Shown: positions 16,242-26,100 of the stretch, in pieces | How the letters are laid out: every line of letters starts with the position of its first letter | Position numbering within the stretch: the first letter of the stretch is position 1 | Assembly (NCBI GenBank): GCA_964370165.1 | Contig: CAYJIG010000015.1 | Span: 1-39,000 of the forward strand | Direction of reading: 5' to 3' | Length of the DNA: 39,000 nucleotides | Source of the DNA: JAAYCI01 sp964370165 | Lineage (GTDB): Bacteria > Bacillota > Clostridia > Oscillospirales > Ruminococcaceae | Program-made: the position numbers and the translations under genes | The notes under the pieces: model-generated | Told to the model about the DNA's origin: nothing | Databases searched by the model: none | What the model saw: only the letters and a program-made list of their open reading frames with translations

Positions 16242-17367
16242 ACAAGCCCTCTTTAACTGCATTTGCAATAGCTTTTATTTCGCTTTCTTCCAAATACGGA
16301 TGCATCGGCAAAGAAAGCACCGTGCGGCACAGTTTTTCGGCAACCGGCGAGCTTACCACCTGCATATCACGCACACTATCAAACGCCGTTTGCTCACGCA
16401 TGGTTTTCATGTAGTACACCATGGTGGGAATTCCTTTTTCTTTCAGGTACTCCGCAAGTGAATTTCTTTGCTCTTCGCTATCAAGACAAATGGTGTATTG
16501 CGCCCAGGACGAATAATATCCTGCCGGGATAATAGGTGTTTTCACCACATCTTTCAAAAGCCGAGTATACTCGCATGCCACATTGTTCACAGCCTTTACC
16601 TCGGCGTCAAACACATCCATCTTCACATGCAATATCGCCGCTTGCAAGGTATCCAGCCGAGAGTTGTAACCTATTCGAACGTTGTCATATTTTCCGCCTG
16701 CGCCTTTGCCATGCACGCACAAAGAACGTAAAAGTGCCGCTTCATCGTCATCATCGGTGAAAATCGCACCACCGTCACCATAGCATCCCAGCGGTTTTGC
16801 AGGGAAAAAGCTGGTGGTGGCGGCATCGCCAAACCCACACGCTTTTTTATCGTTCATCATACCGCCAAAGCCTTGCGCCGCATCTTCCAGCACACGCAGG
16901 CCGTGCTCTTTAGCGATTTCCATAATACCGTCATAATCGGCAGGAAGGCCAAACAAATCCACCGGTATGATAGCTTTGGGTGAAAGCTCGCCTTGCTTTT
17001 TCACCGCTGTCACGGCTTCTTTCAGGCTATTCACGTCAATGTTGAATGTGTCGTTGCACACGTCCACAAAAATAGGTGTCGCACCTACTACCGCCACACA
17101 TTCCGCCGTGGCAAAAAATGTAAAGTCCGGCACAAACACAGCATCGCCCGGTCCGATACCCCATGCTTTCAGCATGATGACCAACGCATCTGTTCCGTTT
17201 GCACAGCTGATGCAATGTTTTCTGCCGGTATACTCTTGCATTCTTTCTTCAAAGCTGCGTACCTGTGGCCCGGAGATAAACCTCGCCTCTGTCACCGCAC
17301 TTGCAAGTGCCGCATCCATCTGAGGCTTAAACATACTGTATTGTTTTTTCAAGTCACGAAATTCCAT
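16225..17367 (-). CDS. wbpE: DegT/DnrJ/EryC1 aminotransferase, UDP-GlcNAc-3-oxo-uronate aminotransferase type
   Basis: This 380-residue PLP enzyme matches the WbpE/WlbC group over its length: 'HCISCANGTDAL', 'AIIPVDLFGLPADYD', 'LEDAAQGFGG', then 'TSFFPAKPLGCYGDGGA' with the PLP-binding Lys191, 'RIGYNSRLDTLQAAIL' and 'LSLPMHPYLEESEIKAIA'. It should transfer an amino group from glutamate to the C3 ketone of UDP-2-acetamido-2-deoxy-3-oxo-glucuronate. It starts one base after the wbpD stop, with GGGAG before the ATG, so it is the fourth gene of the wbpA-B-D-E operon. The last three codons (KPI) and the TAA stop are supplied by the inverted repeat of the MITE-like element. Without it the frame would stop right after LLA. 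Confidence 0.93.
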   Translation of the reverse strand: MEFRDLKKQYSMFKPQMDAALASAVTEARFISGPQVRSFEERMQEYTGRKHCISCANGTDALVIMLKAWGIGPGDAVFVPDFTFFATAECVAVVGATPIFVDVCNDTFNIDVNSLKEAVTAVKKQGELSPKAIIPVDLFGLPADYDGIMEIAKEHGLRVLEDAAQGFGGMMNDKKACGFGDAATTSFFPAKPLGCYGDGGAIFTDDDDEAALLRSLCVHGKGAGGKYDNVRIGYNSRLDTLQAAILHVKMDVFDAEVKAVNNVACEYTRLLKDVVKTPIIPAGYYSSWAQYTICLDSEEQRNSLAEYLKEKGIPTMVYYMKTMREQTAFDSVRDMQVVSSPVAEKLCRTVLSLPMHPYLEESEIKAIANAVKEGLLAKPI

Positions 17368-17368
17368 A

Positions 17369-17941
17369 TTATTCTCCCAAAACTTCTATAAGTCCATTTT
17401 CTGTTTCTTTGTATGTACGCTCGCATTGTGTGCAGCTTAAACCATCTTTCAGCAAATTTCCACATTCGCATACCCAGCCAATCTGCTTTGCCGGAACGCC
17501 TGCCATCACGGCGTAGTCTTTCACGTTTTTTGTCACAACGGCGCCCGCCGCCACAAACGCCCATCTGCCAATTGTGTGCCCGCATACTATGGTAGCGTTT
17601 GCTCCAATGGAAGCACCCTCTTTCACCAGCGTTTCTAAATATGCGCCGTGTTTTGGGTATTTCGAGCGTGGTGTAGCGTCGTTTGTAAAAACCATAGACG
17701 GCCCACAAAAGACATAATCTTCCAATGTGACACCACTGTAAATTGATACATTGTTTTGGATTTTCACGCCGTTTCCTATGCTGGATCCGCCACTGACATT
17801 TACATTTTGGCCCAATGTACAGCCCTCGCCAATCACTGCGCCCGGCTGAATATGCGAAAAATGCCAAATTTTTGTTTCTTTGCCAATTTTTGCACCGTCG
17901 TCTATGTAACAGCTCTCATGAGCAAAAAAGTCCTTTTCCAT
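17369..17941 (-). CDS. wbpD: Hexapeptide-repeat N-acetyltransferase of the 2,3-diamino-glucuronate pathway
   Basis: The 190-residue protein is built of left-handed beta-helix hexapeptide repeats ('GAKIGKETKIWHFSHI', 'GAVIGEGCTLGQNVNV', 'GASIGANATIVCGHTIGRWA'). It has the conserved His-containing loops of WbpD/WlbB, which acetylate the 3-amino group of UDP-GlcNAc3NA using acetyl-CoA. The C-terminus carries two Cys pairs ('CECGNLL' and 'CTQCERTYKE') resembling a small metal-binding knuckle, an add-on I cannot assign. AGGAG lies six bases before the ATG. The order wbpB, hairpin, wbpD, wbpE with near-contact to wbpE supports the assignment. Confidence 0.92.
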   Translation of the reverse strand: MEKDFFAHESCYIDDGAKIGKETKIWHFSHIQPGAVIGEGCTLGQNVNVSGGSSIGNGVKIQNNVSIYSGVTLEDYVFCGPSMVFTNDATPRSKYPKHGAYLETLVKEGASIGANATIVCGHTIGRWAFVAAGAVVTKNVKDYAVMAGVPAKQIGWVCECGNLLKDGLSCTQCERTYKETENGLIEVLGE

Positions 17942-17972
17942 AAAACGCTCCTAACTCCCAATAAAGCAAATA

Positions 17973-18004
17973 TCACATCCACGCCGAAAGCGGTGTGAAT
18001 GTGA
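17973..18004 (-). promoter_or_regulatory. Intercistronic hairpin between wbpB and wbpD
   Basis: On the minus strand TCACATTCACACC pairs with GGCGTGGATGTGA (13 positions, one mismatch, one G-U) around a short loop. No T-run follows, so it is not a simple terminator. It lies in the 107-base gap of an otherwise tightly packed operon and could stabilise or process the mRNA. Confidence 0.55.
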
Positions 18005-18048
18005 CATGCTGTTTTCACTGCTATCCGCCTTCATTGTTTTAATGACAA

Positions 18049-19125
18049 TCAGTCAAACTCCCCTACCATGTCCATGGTAGAGAATGAATCCAGCGGTAAA
18101 GATACACTTTGGCCCAGTTTTTGGCTTTTATACACCGCCAAAACCAGCTCCAGCGCACGCTTGCCTGCTTTCGCATCAACATATGGTGCTCTTTTTTGTT
18201 GCACTGCCTCTATCACATCGGCATACAGGCTGGTGTGTCCATTTCCATACACGTTTTCCACTTCTTCAGTAAGGCCTTGCTTTGCCTCGTCTTCACTTTG
18301 ACCATCGGCAAACTGCCACACATCTACTTCGTTGCAGCTGCGGCCGCCCAGTTTTACTGTTCCGTTTTCGCCAAAAATATACAATGTTTCTTCCAAGTTT
18401 TGTGGATACACGTTTGTGGTGCCTTCAATAGTTCCAAGTGCACCGTTTTTAAACTGCACCACAGCAAGTCCCACATCTTCTGCTTCCAAATAATCATGAA
18501 AACGCTGACGGGTAGCTCCATACACTGAAACAATCTCGTCGCCCATCATCCAGCGAAGCAAGTCGATACCATGGATACACTGGTTCATCAGTGCGCCGCC
18601 GTCTTCGGCCCAAGTGCCGCGCCAAGGCGCCTGCTCGTAGTAGTGAGTGCCACGGTTCCAGCGCACATGAATGGAGCCATGCGAGAGCTTTCCAAACCGG
18701 CCTTCTTCTATTGCGCCGCGCATTTCCTGCACTGCAACGTTGAACCTGTTTTGATGGCACGCAGACACTACCACGCCTTTTTCTTCGCTACGGCGAATGA
18801 TTTCATCCGCATCTTCCAGGCTCATCGCCATTGGCTTTTCAATAATCACCGCTATGCCGGCGTCGATGCAAGCCAAGGCTATCTCGGCATGCGAGCCGCT
18901 TTCGGTGGCTATCGCCACAAGCTCGGGTTTTTCGTTTTCTATCAGTTCTTTATAATCGGCATATCTTTTGATGCTTGCGTCGTTTTGCAAGTCGTGCTTT
19001 GCCAAAACGTCTTCCATATGCGAAGGCACTACATCACAAACAGCCACAATATCAAGATTATTTTGCACAGCGGCTTTCACATGATTTGTAGAAATACGTC
19101 CGCAGCCTATCAGCGCAAATTTCAT
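18049..19125 (-). CDS. wbpB: Gfo/Idh/MocA oxidoreductase, UDP-GlcNAc uronate 3-dehydrogenase
   Basis: The 358-residue protein opens with the NAD-binding 'MKFALIGCGRISTNHVKAA', followed by 'EKPMAMSLEDADEIIRRSEE', the catalytic-region 'CHQNRFNVAVQEMR' and 'HVRWNRGTHYYEQAPWRGTW', and 'GGALMNQCIHGIDLLRWMMG', all close to WbpB/WlbA. It oxidises C3 of UDP-N-acetyl-glucuronate to give the 3-keto sugar; in the characterised Pseudomonas and Bordetella enzymes the NAD cofactor is tightly held and recycled. GGAGGT lies nine bases before the ATG, which is two bases after the wbpA stop. A hairpin follows the gene. Confidence 0.93.
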   Translation of the reverse strand: MKFALIGCGRISTNHVKAAVQNNLDIVAVCDVVPSHMEDVLAKHDLQNDASIKRYADYKELIENEKPELVAIATESGSHAEIALACIDAGIAVIIEKPMAMSLEDADEIIRRSEEKGVVVSACHQNRFNVAVQEMRGAIEEGRFGKLSHGSIHVRWNRGTHYYEQAPWRGTWAEDGGALMNQCIHGIDLLRWMMGDEIVSVYGATRQRFHDYLEAEDVGLAVVQFKNGALGTIEGTTNVYPQNLEETLYIFGENGTVKLGGRSCNEVDVWQFADGQSEDEAKQGLTEEVENVYGNGHTSLYADVIEAVQQKRAPYVDAKAGKRALELVLAVYKSQKLGQSVSLPLDSFSTMDMVGEFD

Positions 19126-19127
19126 TT

Positions 19128-20453
19128 TTACAGTACCTCCACATTGTCACCCATTGCGTCTTTTTGGCGCATTACATTTTTAGTGTCGAAAACAGACTTC
19201 GCATTTTTTTGCACCATTTTATAGTCTACACATGTGTGGCCGGTGGTGACAATAACAATATCCGCTTCCTGCACACGTTTTTCTGTAAGCTCGCTAAGGC
19301 CCTCATACCACTTTCCACGCACCACTTCAAACTTCGGAATAAACGGGTCATAAAACTCCACGTTTGCGCCATATTCTTTTAAAATCTCCATCACGGCCAC
19401 GGCGGGGCTTTCCCTGTAGTCGTCAATATCCTGCTTATACGCAACGCCAAGCAGTAGCACATTGGCGCCGTTAAGCGCTTTCTTTTGCTTGTTCAAAAGT
19501 TTCAGCGCTCTGTCCACACAATATTCCGGCATACGGTCGTTTATCATCATGCTGGACTCAATCATGCTGGTGTGAAAGCCATATTCTCTTGCTTTCCACG
19601 AAAGATAGTAAGGATCCAGCGGAATGCAGTGACCGCCAAGGCCGGGGCCGGGATAAAACGCCTGAAAACCATACGGTTTTGTTTTGGCGGCGTCAATAAC
19701 TTCCCAAATATCAATGCCCATTTTGTGGCACAGCTGCGCCAACTCGTTCACCAGGCCTATGTTTATGTTGCGGTATGTGTTTTCAAGGATTTTTTCCATC
19801 TCGGCAACGGCCGGGCAAGACGCTTCAAACACGTCACTTTCCAGCACAGAACGATACATCGCCGCTATAACCTCGGTGGCGTCTTTGCCTATGGCGCCCA
19901 CCACTTTAGGTGTGTTTTTTGTTTTAAAGAAAACATTGCCCGGGTCTACACGCTCGGGTGAAAAGCCCAGATAAAAGTCTTTGCCACAAACCAGCCCACT
20001 GCCTTTTTCCAAGATAGGACGAATAAGCTCTTCTGTTGTGCCGGGATATGTGGTGCTTTCCAGTACCACCATGGTATTTGGCGTCAAGTATTTTGCAATT
20101 TGTTCGGTAGATGAGCGCACATAGCTGATGTCCGGTTGCTGGTGTTCATCAAGTGGTGTTGGAACGCAAATAGCAATAAAGTCAGCCTTGCCTACTTTTT
20201 CAAAATCTGTAGTAGCGCTTAGTTTGCCACCGTCGATGATTTCCGACAACTCGTCGTCCACCACATCGCCGATATAGTTCACTTTGTTGTTCACCATATC
20301 CACACGTTCCGGCGCAATATCAAACCCAATTGTTTTAAAACCGGCTTTAGCTTTTTCCACGGCTAGCGGCAAACCCACATATCCAAGACCCACTACACCG
20401 CAAACAATATCTTTTCTTCCGATTTTATCTAATAACAATGCTTTCATATCCAT
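19128..20453 (-). CDS. wbpA: UDP-N-acetyl-glucosamine 6-dehydrogenase
   Basis: With the start at ATG 20453 (MDMKALLLDKIGRKD) the protein has 441 residues, normal for the UDP-GlcNAc/UDP-ManNAc dehydrogenase family. An ATG six bases later is also possible. An upstream in-frame extension to 20606 is basic and unlike the family. The Rossmann motif is 'VCGVVGLGYVGLPLAVEKA'; the catalytic loop 'GPGLGGHCIPLDPYYLSWKA' carries the active-site Cys; 'YKQDIDDYRESPAV' is the C-terminal NAD-binding motif. It oxidises C6 of UDP-GlcNAc twice to the uronate, the first step of the pathway completed by wbpB, wbpE and wbpD. A GGAG lies about 13 bases before the first ATG, longer than usual. Confidence 0.92.
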   Translation of the reverse strand: MDMKALLLDKIGRKDIVCGVVGLGYVGLPLAVEKAKAGFKTIGFDIAPERVDMVNNKVNYIGDVVDDELSEIIDGGKLSATTDFEKVGKADFIAICVPTPLDEHQQPDISYVRSSTEQIAKYLTPNTMVVLESTTYPGTTEELIRPILEKGSGLVCGKDFYLGFSPERVDPGNVFFKTKNTPKVVGAIGKDATEVIAAMYRSVLESDVFEASCPAVAEMEKILENTYRNINIGLVNELAQLCHKMGIDIWEVIDAAKTKPYGFQAFYPGPGLGGHCIPLDPYYLSWKAREYGFHTSMIESSMMINDRMPEYCVDRALKLLNKQKKALNGANVLLLGVAYKQDIDDYRESPAVAVMEILKEYGANVEFYDPFIPKFEVVRGKWYEGLSELTEKRVQEADIVIVTTGHTCVDYKMVQKNAKSVFDTKNVMRQKDAMGDNVEVL

Positions 20454-20686
20454 AAAACTATTTTCGCTCCTACCATTATTTGTTTTTACTATATTTAATT
20501 TTGATAAACTTTCTTTCTGACCTATATATTCTACTATTTTTTTCCTCTTTTGTCCATGCAAACACAGTATTTTTTTACGATTATATATCTGTAATTCAAA
20601 ATCCAAATTTCACTTTGCATAATTCGAATTAACTAACCATACTGATTTTAACATTTTGAACACTTTCTAAACACATGCTTTTTATA

Positions 20687-20696
20687 ATTATATCAT
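20687..20696 (-). promoter_or_regulatory. Extended -10 promoter upstream of wbpA
   Basis: On the minus strand TGA directly precedes TATAAT (20692-20687), an extended -10 element. The -35 region has only a weak TGTTTT. Transcription would begin near 20680, giving a leader of about 225 bases rich in A and T before wbpA. Confidence 0.5.
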
Positions 20697-20815
20697 AATT
20701 TATACGCAAAAAACAGGTATACTAAGATCAGTAAAAGGACGGGCGCCGCAACCCACCTTTTACTATACAATTCCTCCTCAACGCCAAAGATACACCCTTT
20801 AAATAACCCACACAT
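20693..20815 (-). CDS. Possible 40-residue single-span membrane peptide
   Basis: An ATG at 20815 opens 40 codons ending in TGA at 20693. The N-terminal half is mixed and acidic ('CIFGVEEELYSKRW'); the second half is one strong membrane segment ('VAAPVLLLILVYLFFAYKL'). No ribosome binding site precedes the ATG. A clear AGGAGG (20778-20773) lies inside, two bases before a TTG at 20770 that would give a 25-residue peptide, which is unusually close. The coding stretch also contains a hairpin (about 20730-20764). The hydrophobic run followed by a Lys is suggestive, but there is no family evidence, and chance cannot be excluded. Confidence 0.3.
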   Translation of the reverse strand: MCGLFKGCIFGVEEELYSKRWVAAPVLLLILVYLFFAYKL

Positions 20816-20829
20816 ATGTGTGGGTTATT
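20802..20829. terminator. Palindromic terminator-like hairpin upstream of the MATE gene
   Basis: AATAACCCACACAT and ATGTGTGGGTTATT form a near-perfect palindrome with TTTCTTTT following on the plus strand and TTTAAAG on the minus strand. It may terminate in either direction. The rest of the 20454-20941 interval holds the wbpA leader, the small open frame above and an AT-rich region. Confidence 0.5.
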
Positions 20830-20941
20830 TCTTTTATCATAGACATTTTTTTGTTTTTATGATATTCTCGGGTAATACACGTTTTTAGCCATTTCTTATA
20901 ACTTCTGTTTTGACAATTCACAACGAAATAGGTTTCATAAT

Positions 20942-22256
20942 ATGCTTACTAAAAAAAGCTTTCTTCAATATGTTATTCCGTCCATCGGTGCATGCTTGGT
21001 TACTGCCTTGTATGTCGTTGTGGACGGTATTTTTGTTGGCCGTGGCGTGGGTGCAAACGCCCTTGCAGCTGTAAACATCGCGTGGCCGTTTGTGGCAATT
21101 TTAACGGCTATCACCATGATGCTTACCATGGGCGGCGCCACTTTATGCTCTATTTATTTCGGCGAAAAAAAAGTATAAAGACGCTGGTAACACGTTTGCC
21201 GTCACTCTATTTTCTGTTTTATTTTTCGCTTTGTTCATGCTGATATTGGCCCTTTTGTTTGCAGATGAAATCGTGGTGCTGTTAGGTGCCAGCGAAACAC
21301 TGGCCGAATACGCCTCCACCTACCTCACATTTTATGTTTTGTTTGGTGTGTTTTTCTGTCTCAGTGTTGTTTTGTCCATATTCGTAAAAAATGACCATGA
21401 CCCCATCCTTGCGTTTTGGGGTATGATCGCCGGCGCTCTTTGTAATGTTTTTTTAGATTGGCTTTTTATATTTCCTTTGCAAATGGGCATAAAAGGCGCC
21501 GCCATCGCTTCCGGTTTAGGGCAAGTAGTTGCATGCATCATCCTGTTTTCCCACTTTTTCAAAAAGCGTGGTGTTTTGCGAATTCGCCTGCCACATTTCA
21601 AAATATCACTACTCACACAAATCATTAAAGTAGGCCTGCCGGAGTTTATAACCCAAATGTCGCAACCCGTCACCATACTATGCTACAACCTTGTCATCGC
21701 ACATTATTTTGGCGATATCGGAGTGTCGGCGTTTGCCATAGTTTCGTATATCGTAGTCATCACGTTATCACTTTTCACCGGTGTTTCTCAAGGCATCCAG
21801 CCCCTTATCAGCTACAGTGTCGGCCAAAAAAACAAAGAAAACGAAAAGTATTTTTTACAGCGTGGCCTTTTTCTGAGCACCATCTGCGCAGTGGGTATTT
21901 ATATCGTGATGCTTTTAGCCGGCAGGTATATTATTATGATATTCACCGGCGAAAAAGACATTGTCGATTTGGCATACCAATGCATGAGCATATACGGTAT
22001 TTCGTTCATTTTCGCTTCAATCAATATTGTATACACCAGCTACACCTTGGCCGCTAAAAAAACGCTTTATTCGTTAATCATCGCTTGCCTGCGCAGTTTT
22101 ATCTGCAACAGTGCATTCATCATTCTTACGCCGTTTTTGTTTGGAATAGAGGGTATCTGGCACGGTGTTATTGTAGCGGAAGTCATTGTTTTCTTGGCTG
22201 TGATTATACTTTTCTTTATATCGCTGAAAAAATCTACACAAACAAAAACAAGCTGA
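20942..22256 (+). pseudogene. MATE-family multidrug/metabolite efflux transporter, single-base frameshift
   Basis: Two plus-strand frames join into one 437-residue MATE transporter. The first (78 codons, 'SFLQYVIPSIGACLVTALYV', 'VDGIFVGRGVGANALAAVNI') stops at 21178. The second continues the family from 'YKDAGNTFAVTLFSVLFFA' through 'LGQVVACIILFSHFFKKRGV' and 'VGLPEFITQMSQPV' to 22256. The break is a run of eight A residues at 21165-21172; seven A would read EKKYKDAGNTFAV straight through. This may be a true inactivating mutation, phase variation, transcriptional slippage or a sequencing error. The 3' end overlaps zupT tail to tail by 23 bases. Substrate is unknown; this subgroup often includes NorM/MepA-like drug pumps. 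Confidence 0.85.
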
Positions 22257-23031
22257 CACCCATCACCATCATCCCAGCCACCAAGCCGTATATTGACAAA
22301 TGGTGATACCCATACTCCCTGGCCGATGGAAGTAGCTCGTCTATAGAAATAAACACCATGATGCCCGCCACCATGGCAAAAAGCACGCCATACACTGTGT
22401 CGCTCATAAACGGCATTAAAATCATATACCCTATAAGTGCACCCAGTGGCTCGGCCAAGCCTGAAATAAACGAGTAGAAAAACGCTTTTTTACGGCTGCC
22501 GGTAGCTTGATATATCGGCACTGAAACAGCAATGCCCTCCGGTATGTTGTGGATGGCAATAGCCACCACTATAGGTATCGCTATGCTGGGGTCATGCACC
22601 GCTGCTACAAATGTAGCAAGGCCTTCCGGGAAGTTGTGTATAGCAATAGCCAGTGCTGTGAAAACACCTGTGCGCATCAGCCCCATGTTTTTTTTGCAAT
22701 CCTCGTCGTCCTCCATGCATTTTACCTCGTGTGGATTAGCGCTGTCCGGAATCAGCTTGTCGATAACGGCAATAAGTAAAATGCCACCAAAAAAGGCAAG
22801 CATGGTAAACAACAGACCCATTTTTTCGCCATGTACCATAGACAGCGACTCTTGCGCCTTTGGGAAAATGTCTATCATAGACACATAAATCATCACACCG
22901 CCGGAAAACCCTAAGCTTATTGACAAAAACTTCTTGTTTGTACCCTTGGCAAAAAACGCAATACAGCTACCTATGCCGGTAGACAGTCCTGCAAAAGCTG
23001 TTAGAACAAACGGAAAAATCAAGTCTTGCAT
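22234..23031 (-). CDS. zupT: ZIP-family metal (zinc) transporter, ZupT type
   Basis: The 265-residue membrane protein has eight predicted helices and the two ZIP metal-site motifs: 'ALAIAIHNFPEGLATFVAA' in helix IV and 'AIAIHNIPEGIAVSVPIY' in helix V. An acidic and Cys-bearing cytoplasmic loop ('EVKCMEDDEDCKK') precedes them. It should import Zn2+ and possibly Fe2+ or Mn2+ into the cytoplasm. AAAGGAG lies six bases before the ATG. It is transcribed toward the MATE gene and away from the large glycosyltransferase gene upstream, with no sign of operon partners. No Zur-type operator was recognised. Confidence 0.92.
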   Translation of the reverse strand: MQDLIFPFVLTAFAGLSTGIGSCIAFFAKGTNKKFLSISLGFSGGVMIYVSMIDIFPKAQESLSMVHGEKMGLLFTMLAFFGGILLIAVIDKLIPDSANPHEVKCMEDDEDCKKNMGLMRTGVFTALAIAIHNFPEGLATFVAAVHDPSIAIPIVVAIAIHNIPEGIAVSVPIYQATGSRKKAFFYSFISGLAEPLGALIGYMILMPFMSDTVYGVLFAMVAGIMVFISIDELLPSAREYGYHHLSIYGLVAGMMVMGVSLFLFV

Positions 23032-23107
23032 AGGTTACTCCTTTAAATATAATAATCGACTTAATTTTAGCAAAAACACAGCAAACTTTTTATTTGAATC
23101 CACAACA

Positions 23108-26100
23108 TCAACTGGGCGGTGACAAGCTCAGCCGGGCCTTTATCTCTAAAATATCTTCATCGTTTGGCGCAATAGCCTCCAGCTGAACTATCATTGCCCT
23201 AAGCTGCGCTATTTGACCATCGGCCAGCATCTGCTTCAGCTTCGGCTTTATGCCGCTAAGCAGCATTTCCATCTCACTTTGCCGGCTCAGTTCTTGCTTT
23301 GTATCTTTCATCAGTTTGTCGTTCAAAATCGCCACTGCATGCTTGAACGACGGCTCTTGTGCCACCACAATTTTCAGCGATTTCATCGCGTCGGTAGGCG
23401 CGCCGGCCTTTACGCAGTCAAACGCCTTATTCGCCGCGGCCACCGCCCTCATTTTAGCCGGCAAATACACGGCATCCTCGCCTTGAAGTATTTGACTGTT
23501 AAAATATTCCTCTTGCCATACACCGGTGTTTTTTACATATGTTTCAAATTCATCTAAATATTCCTGGGCATTCAGCTCACGGTCCATTTCTTTTTCTCTA
23601 AACATCACTTCGCAAAGCTTTGCTTTTAAATATTTATGCAAAAATGATTTCTCTGTGTTTATTTCATCCACATATCCCAGCAAGTTACCACACAGTTTCG
23701 GCCGCCATGTTTTCTTTTCTTGCATGGCATTCAAAACATAGTCCATCGAAGAGCGATCCAGCAAACTAAACGCATCATCCACGCACAGCCCTAGCCTCAA
23801 AGCTTCATGTAGCAGCCTGCCACGGAAATAATTCCCCGGCAAAAACAGCTCACCTTTCACATACTCTATCGCTTTTTTATACATCTCTTCGGTTTCCTTG
23901 CACGCTTTATCTGCTTTCATCAAGCTTAACATGGCTAAAAACTCTTTGTTATTCTGCGCTGTTTTTCTTAATACTTCTTCAAACTCCGAGACAGTTTCAT
24001 CATCTATTTTTTCGCATATCATCGCATATAAATAACCCATACCTTGCCCGCCGTTTTTCTTTTCAAAGTGCAAAAGCACCTTGCTCATAACATCGGTTTT
24101 TTTCATCTCCAGCAGATATTCCATCACCGACGTGCGGTAGTCTTGGTTTTCATCGTCACAGAAAAACGCCATCATTTCTTTGCTTAAAATAAAGCTATCC
24201 ACCACTTTTGTCTTTTTTATATGAGCGCCGTTCGCCATCAGCTGATTTGCCACGGCGGTCACTTTCTCGTCTTTTACGCTGTCTTCACCGATGGTTACAA
24301 ACTGCAAGTCACGCACACCGGGCTTCAGCGACAAGAATTTTTTCCTCACTTTAAAATATTCTTGCGCATAGTCTATAGCTTTTTGGTAATTCTTCACTTC
24401 ACACTCGGCGTTTCTTGCATGCACCACAACCAACGCACTCAATATCAAGCACTTATCCAGCTCGTTATATTCTTCCAAATCTAAAAATTTCTGATAAAAA
24501 TCAATAGCCTGCGTGCCGTCATCGCCCAAGGCAACCATGGTGCAAAAAGTGCGTGCTTTATTTATATTTACCCAGTTCCAGTTAAAGCTGTGCCCTTGAT
24601 TTTTTTCCAGCGACATAATCCAAAACGTCATACGAATAGAGTCGTTTGAACGATCAGACGCTATATATTCCTTTACCATTTGGTTTGCAAACCGCAAGTT
24701 TTCCGGATAGTATGCCACTTCTTTTTTTAGTATACGCACATTGCGCTTTGATTTTTCCCGCAGTGCATCTATGTCATCGTTGGCAAAACCCAGATGATTT
24801 GCCACTGCTTCAAGATATACTCGTTTTACTTTTCCTTCTTGTATCAAGGCATCATGAATTCGACCCTCAAAATGAAGGCCGGGTGTCATTTTACCCATAC
24901 GTGGAGTAGGATGCTGGCTGTAACTCGTCATGTTTTTGTTCTTGAAATTCCGCTGGTTATACATAGCCATGTTGTATTTTTTATAGTCACCTGAATTAAA
25001 AAAATGAATGATAGTCGATGTATCTTCAAACCACTCATCATCATCGATAGACATAAACCAGCAGCCTTTTGCCGCTTTAACGCCTGTGTTTCTGGCCGCA
25101 GACATGTGGTTTATCCACGGAAACTTCACCACGCGCGCACCAAACTCTTCACACACTTCCACCGTGCCGTCGCTGCTTCCGGTATCCACCACTAAAAGCT
25201 CCGACGGTACAGCGTCTAATATAGGCTTGATTCCTTCAAGGCACCTTCTGATGGTTCCTATTTGATTCGACACAGGAACACCAATGGTCAGCATAAATGG
25301 ATATCCGTCATATTCCCCACCCGGAGGAGGTGGGTTTTTCTCGTATACAGTTTTTTCAAACTCTTCTGTATCGTCGCCTATACGCACATGTTGCATCACC
25401 ATGGCAAACCACTCGGCTTTTGAAAATGTCTCTTCTTCACGTCGCAGTTGTTGCAGGCGTTCTGTCCACTTCATTCCATGCTTGTGGCATGCATGCGGAA
25501 ACGCAATCTCGTCAATTATCAGGCCATTTTGCACGTGTTCTGCCCAGCTTTCCATCACCTGTATGACCGATGGCCGGTTGTGACACCTACCCATCACTGC
25601 CGTACCCGGACAGCCGCTATATTCCGGCAGGCCGTCTTTCTGCCACTGTGCCACCAAACCCTCTATCATGTTTTTCTGCCAGTCTTCCAGCGGTTTCGGC
25701 TGTGAAAACATCAGTTCGGCATCTTCTTGTTTTACCTCTTCTTCAAAAAACAGCTTTTCCACCGCCGCATACGCATCCACATGCATCGAGCCAAGACACA
25801 CAATGTCATCTTCACAGTCACCCGTAAACACATCCGCTTTTTGTGACAATAAGCGGTTTGCGTCCAAATAAAGGCTGTAGTCATATTCCTCTAAAAACAA
25901 ATGCGGCAACAGCTTCACCAGCCTTGCTGTTTTCACAGGGTCTCCATCGGCCTGATTTTGTATGAACTGCGGAATAGGCCGCACCTGCCATCCTTCACCT
26001 GTCAGGCTTTCATCGTCGGTAAAGCAGATCATGTCCCATCCATCTTGCTTTGTCAGCGATGGAAACAAATGATCGTACCGATTGGTAATAACAGTGTAAA

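Noticed and set aside
20942..21243. Two or three separate small genes instead of one MATE gene
   Set aside because: The pieces join into a single uninterrupted MATE protein if one A is dropped from the tract at 21165-21172.
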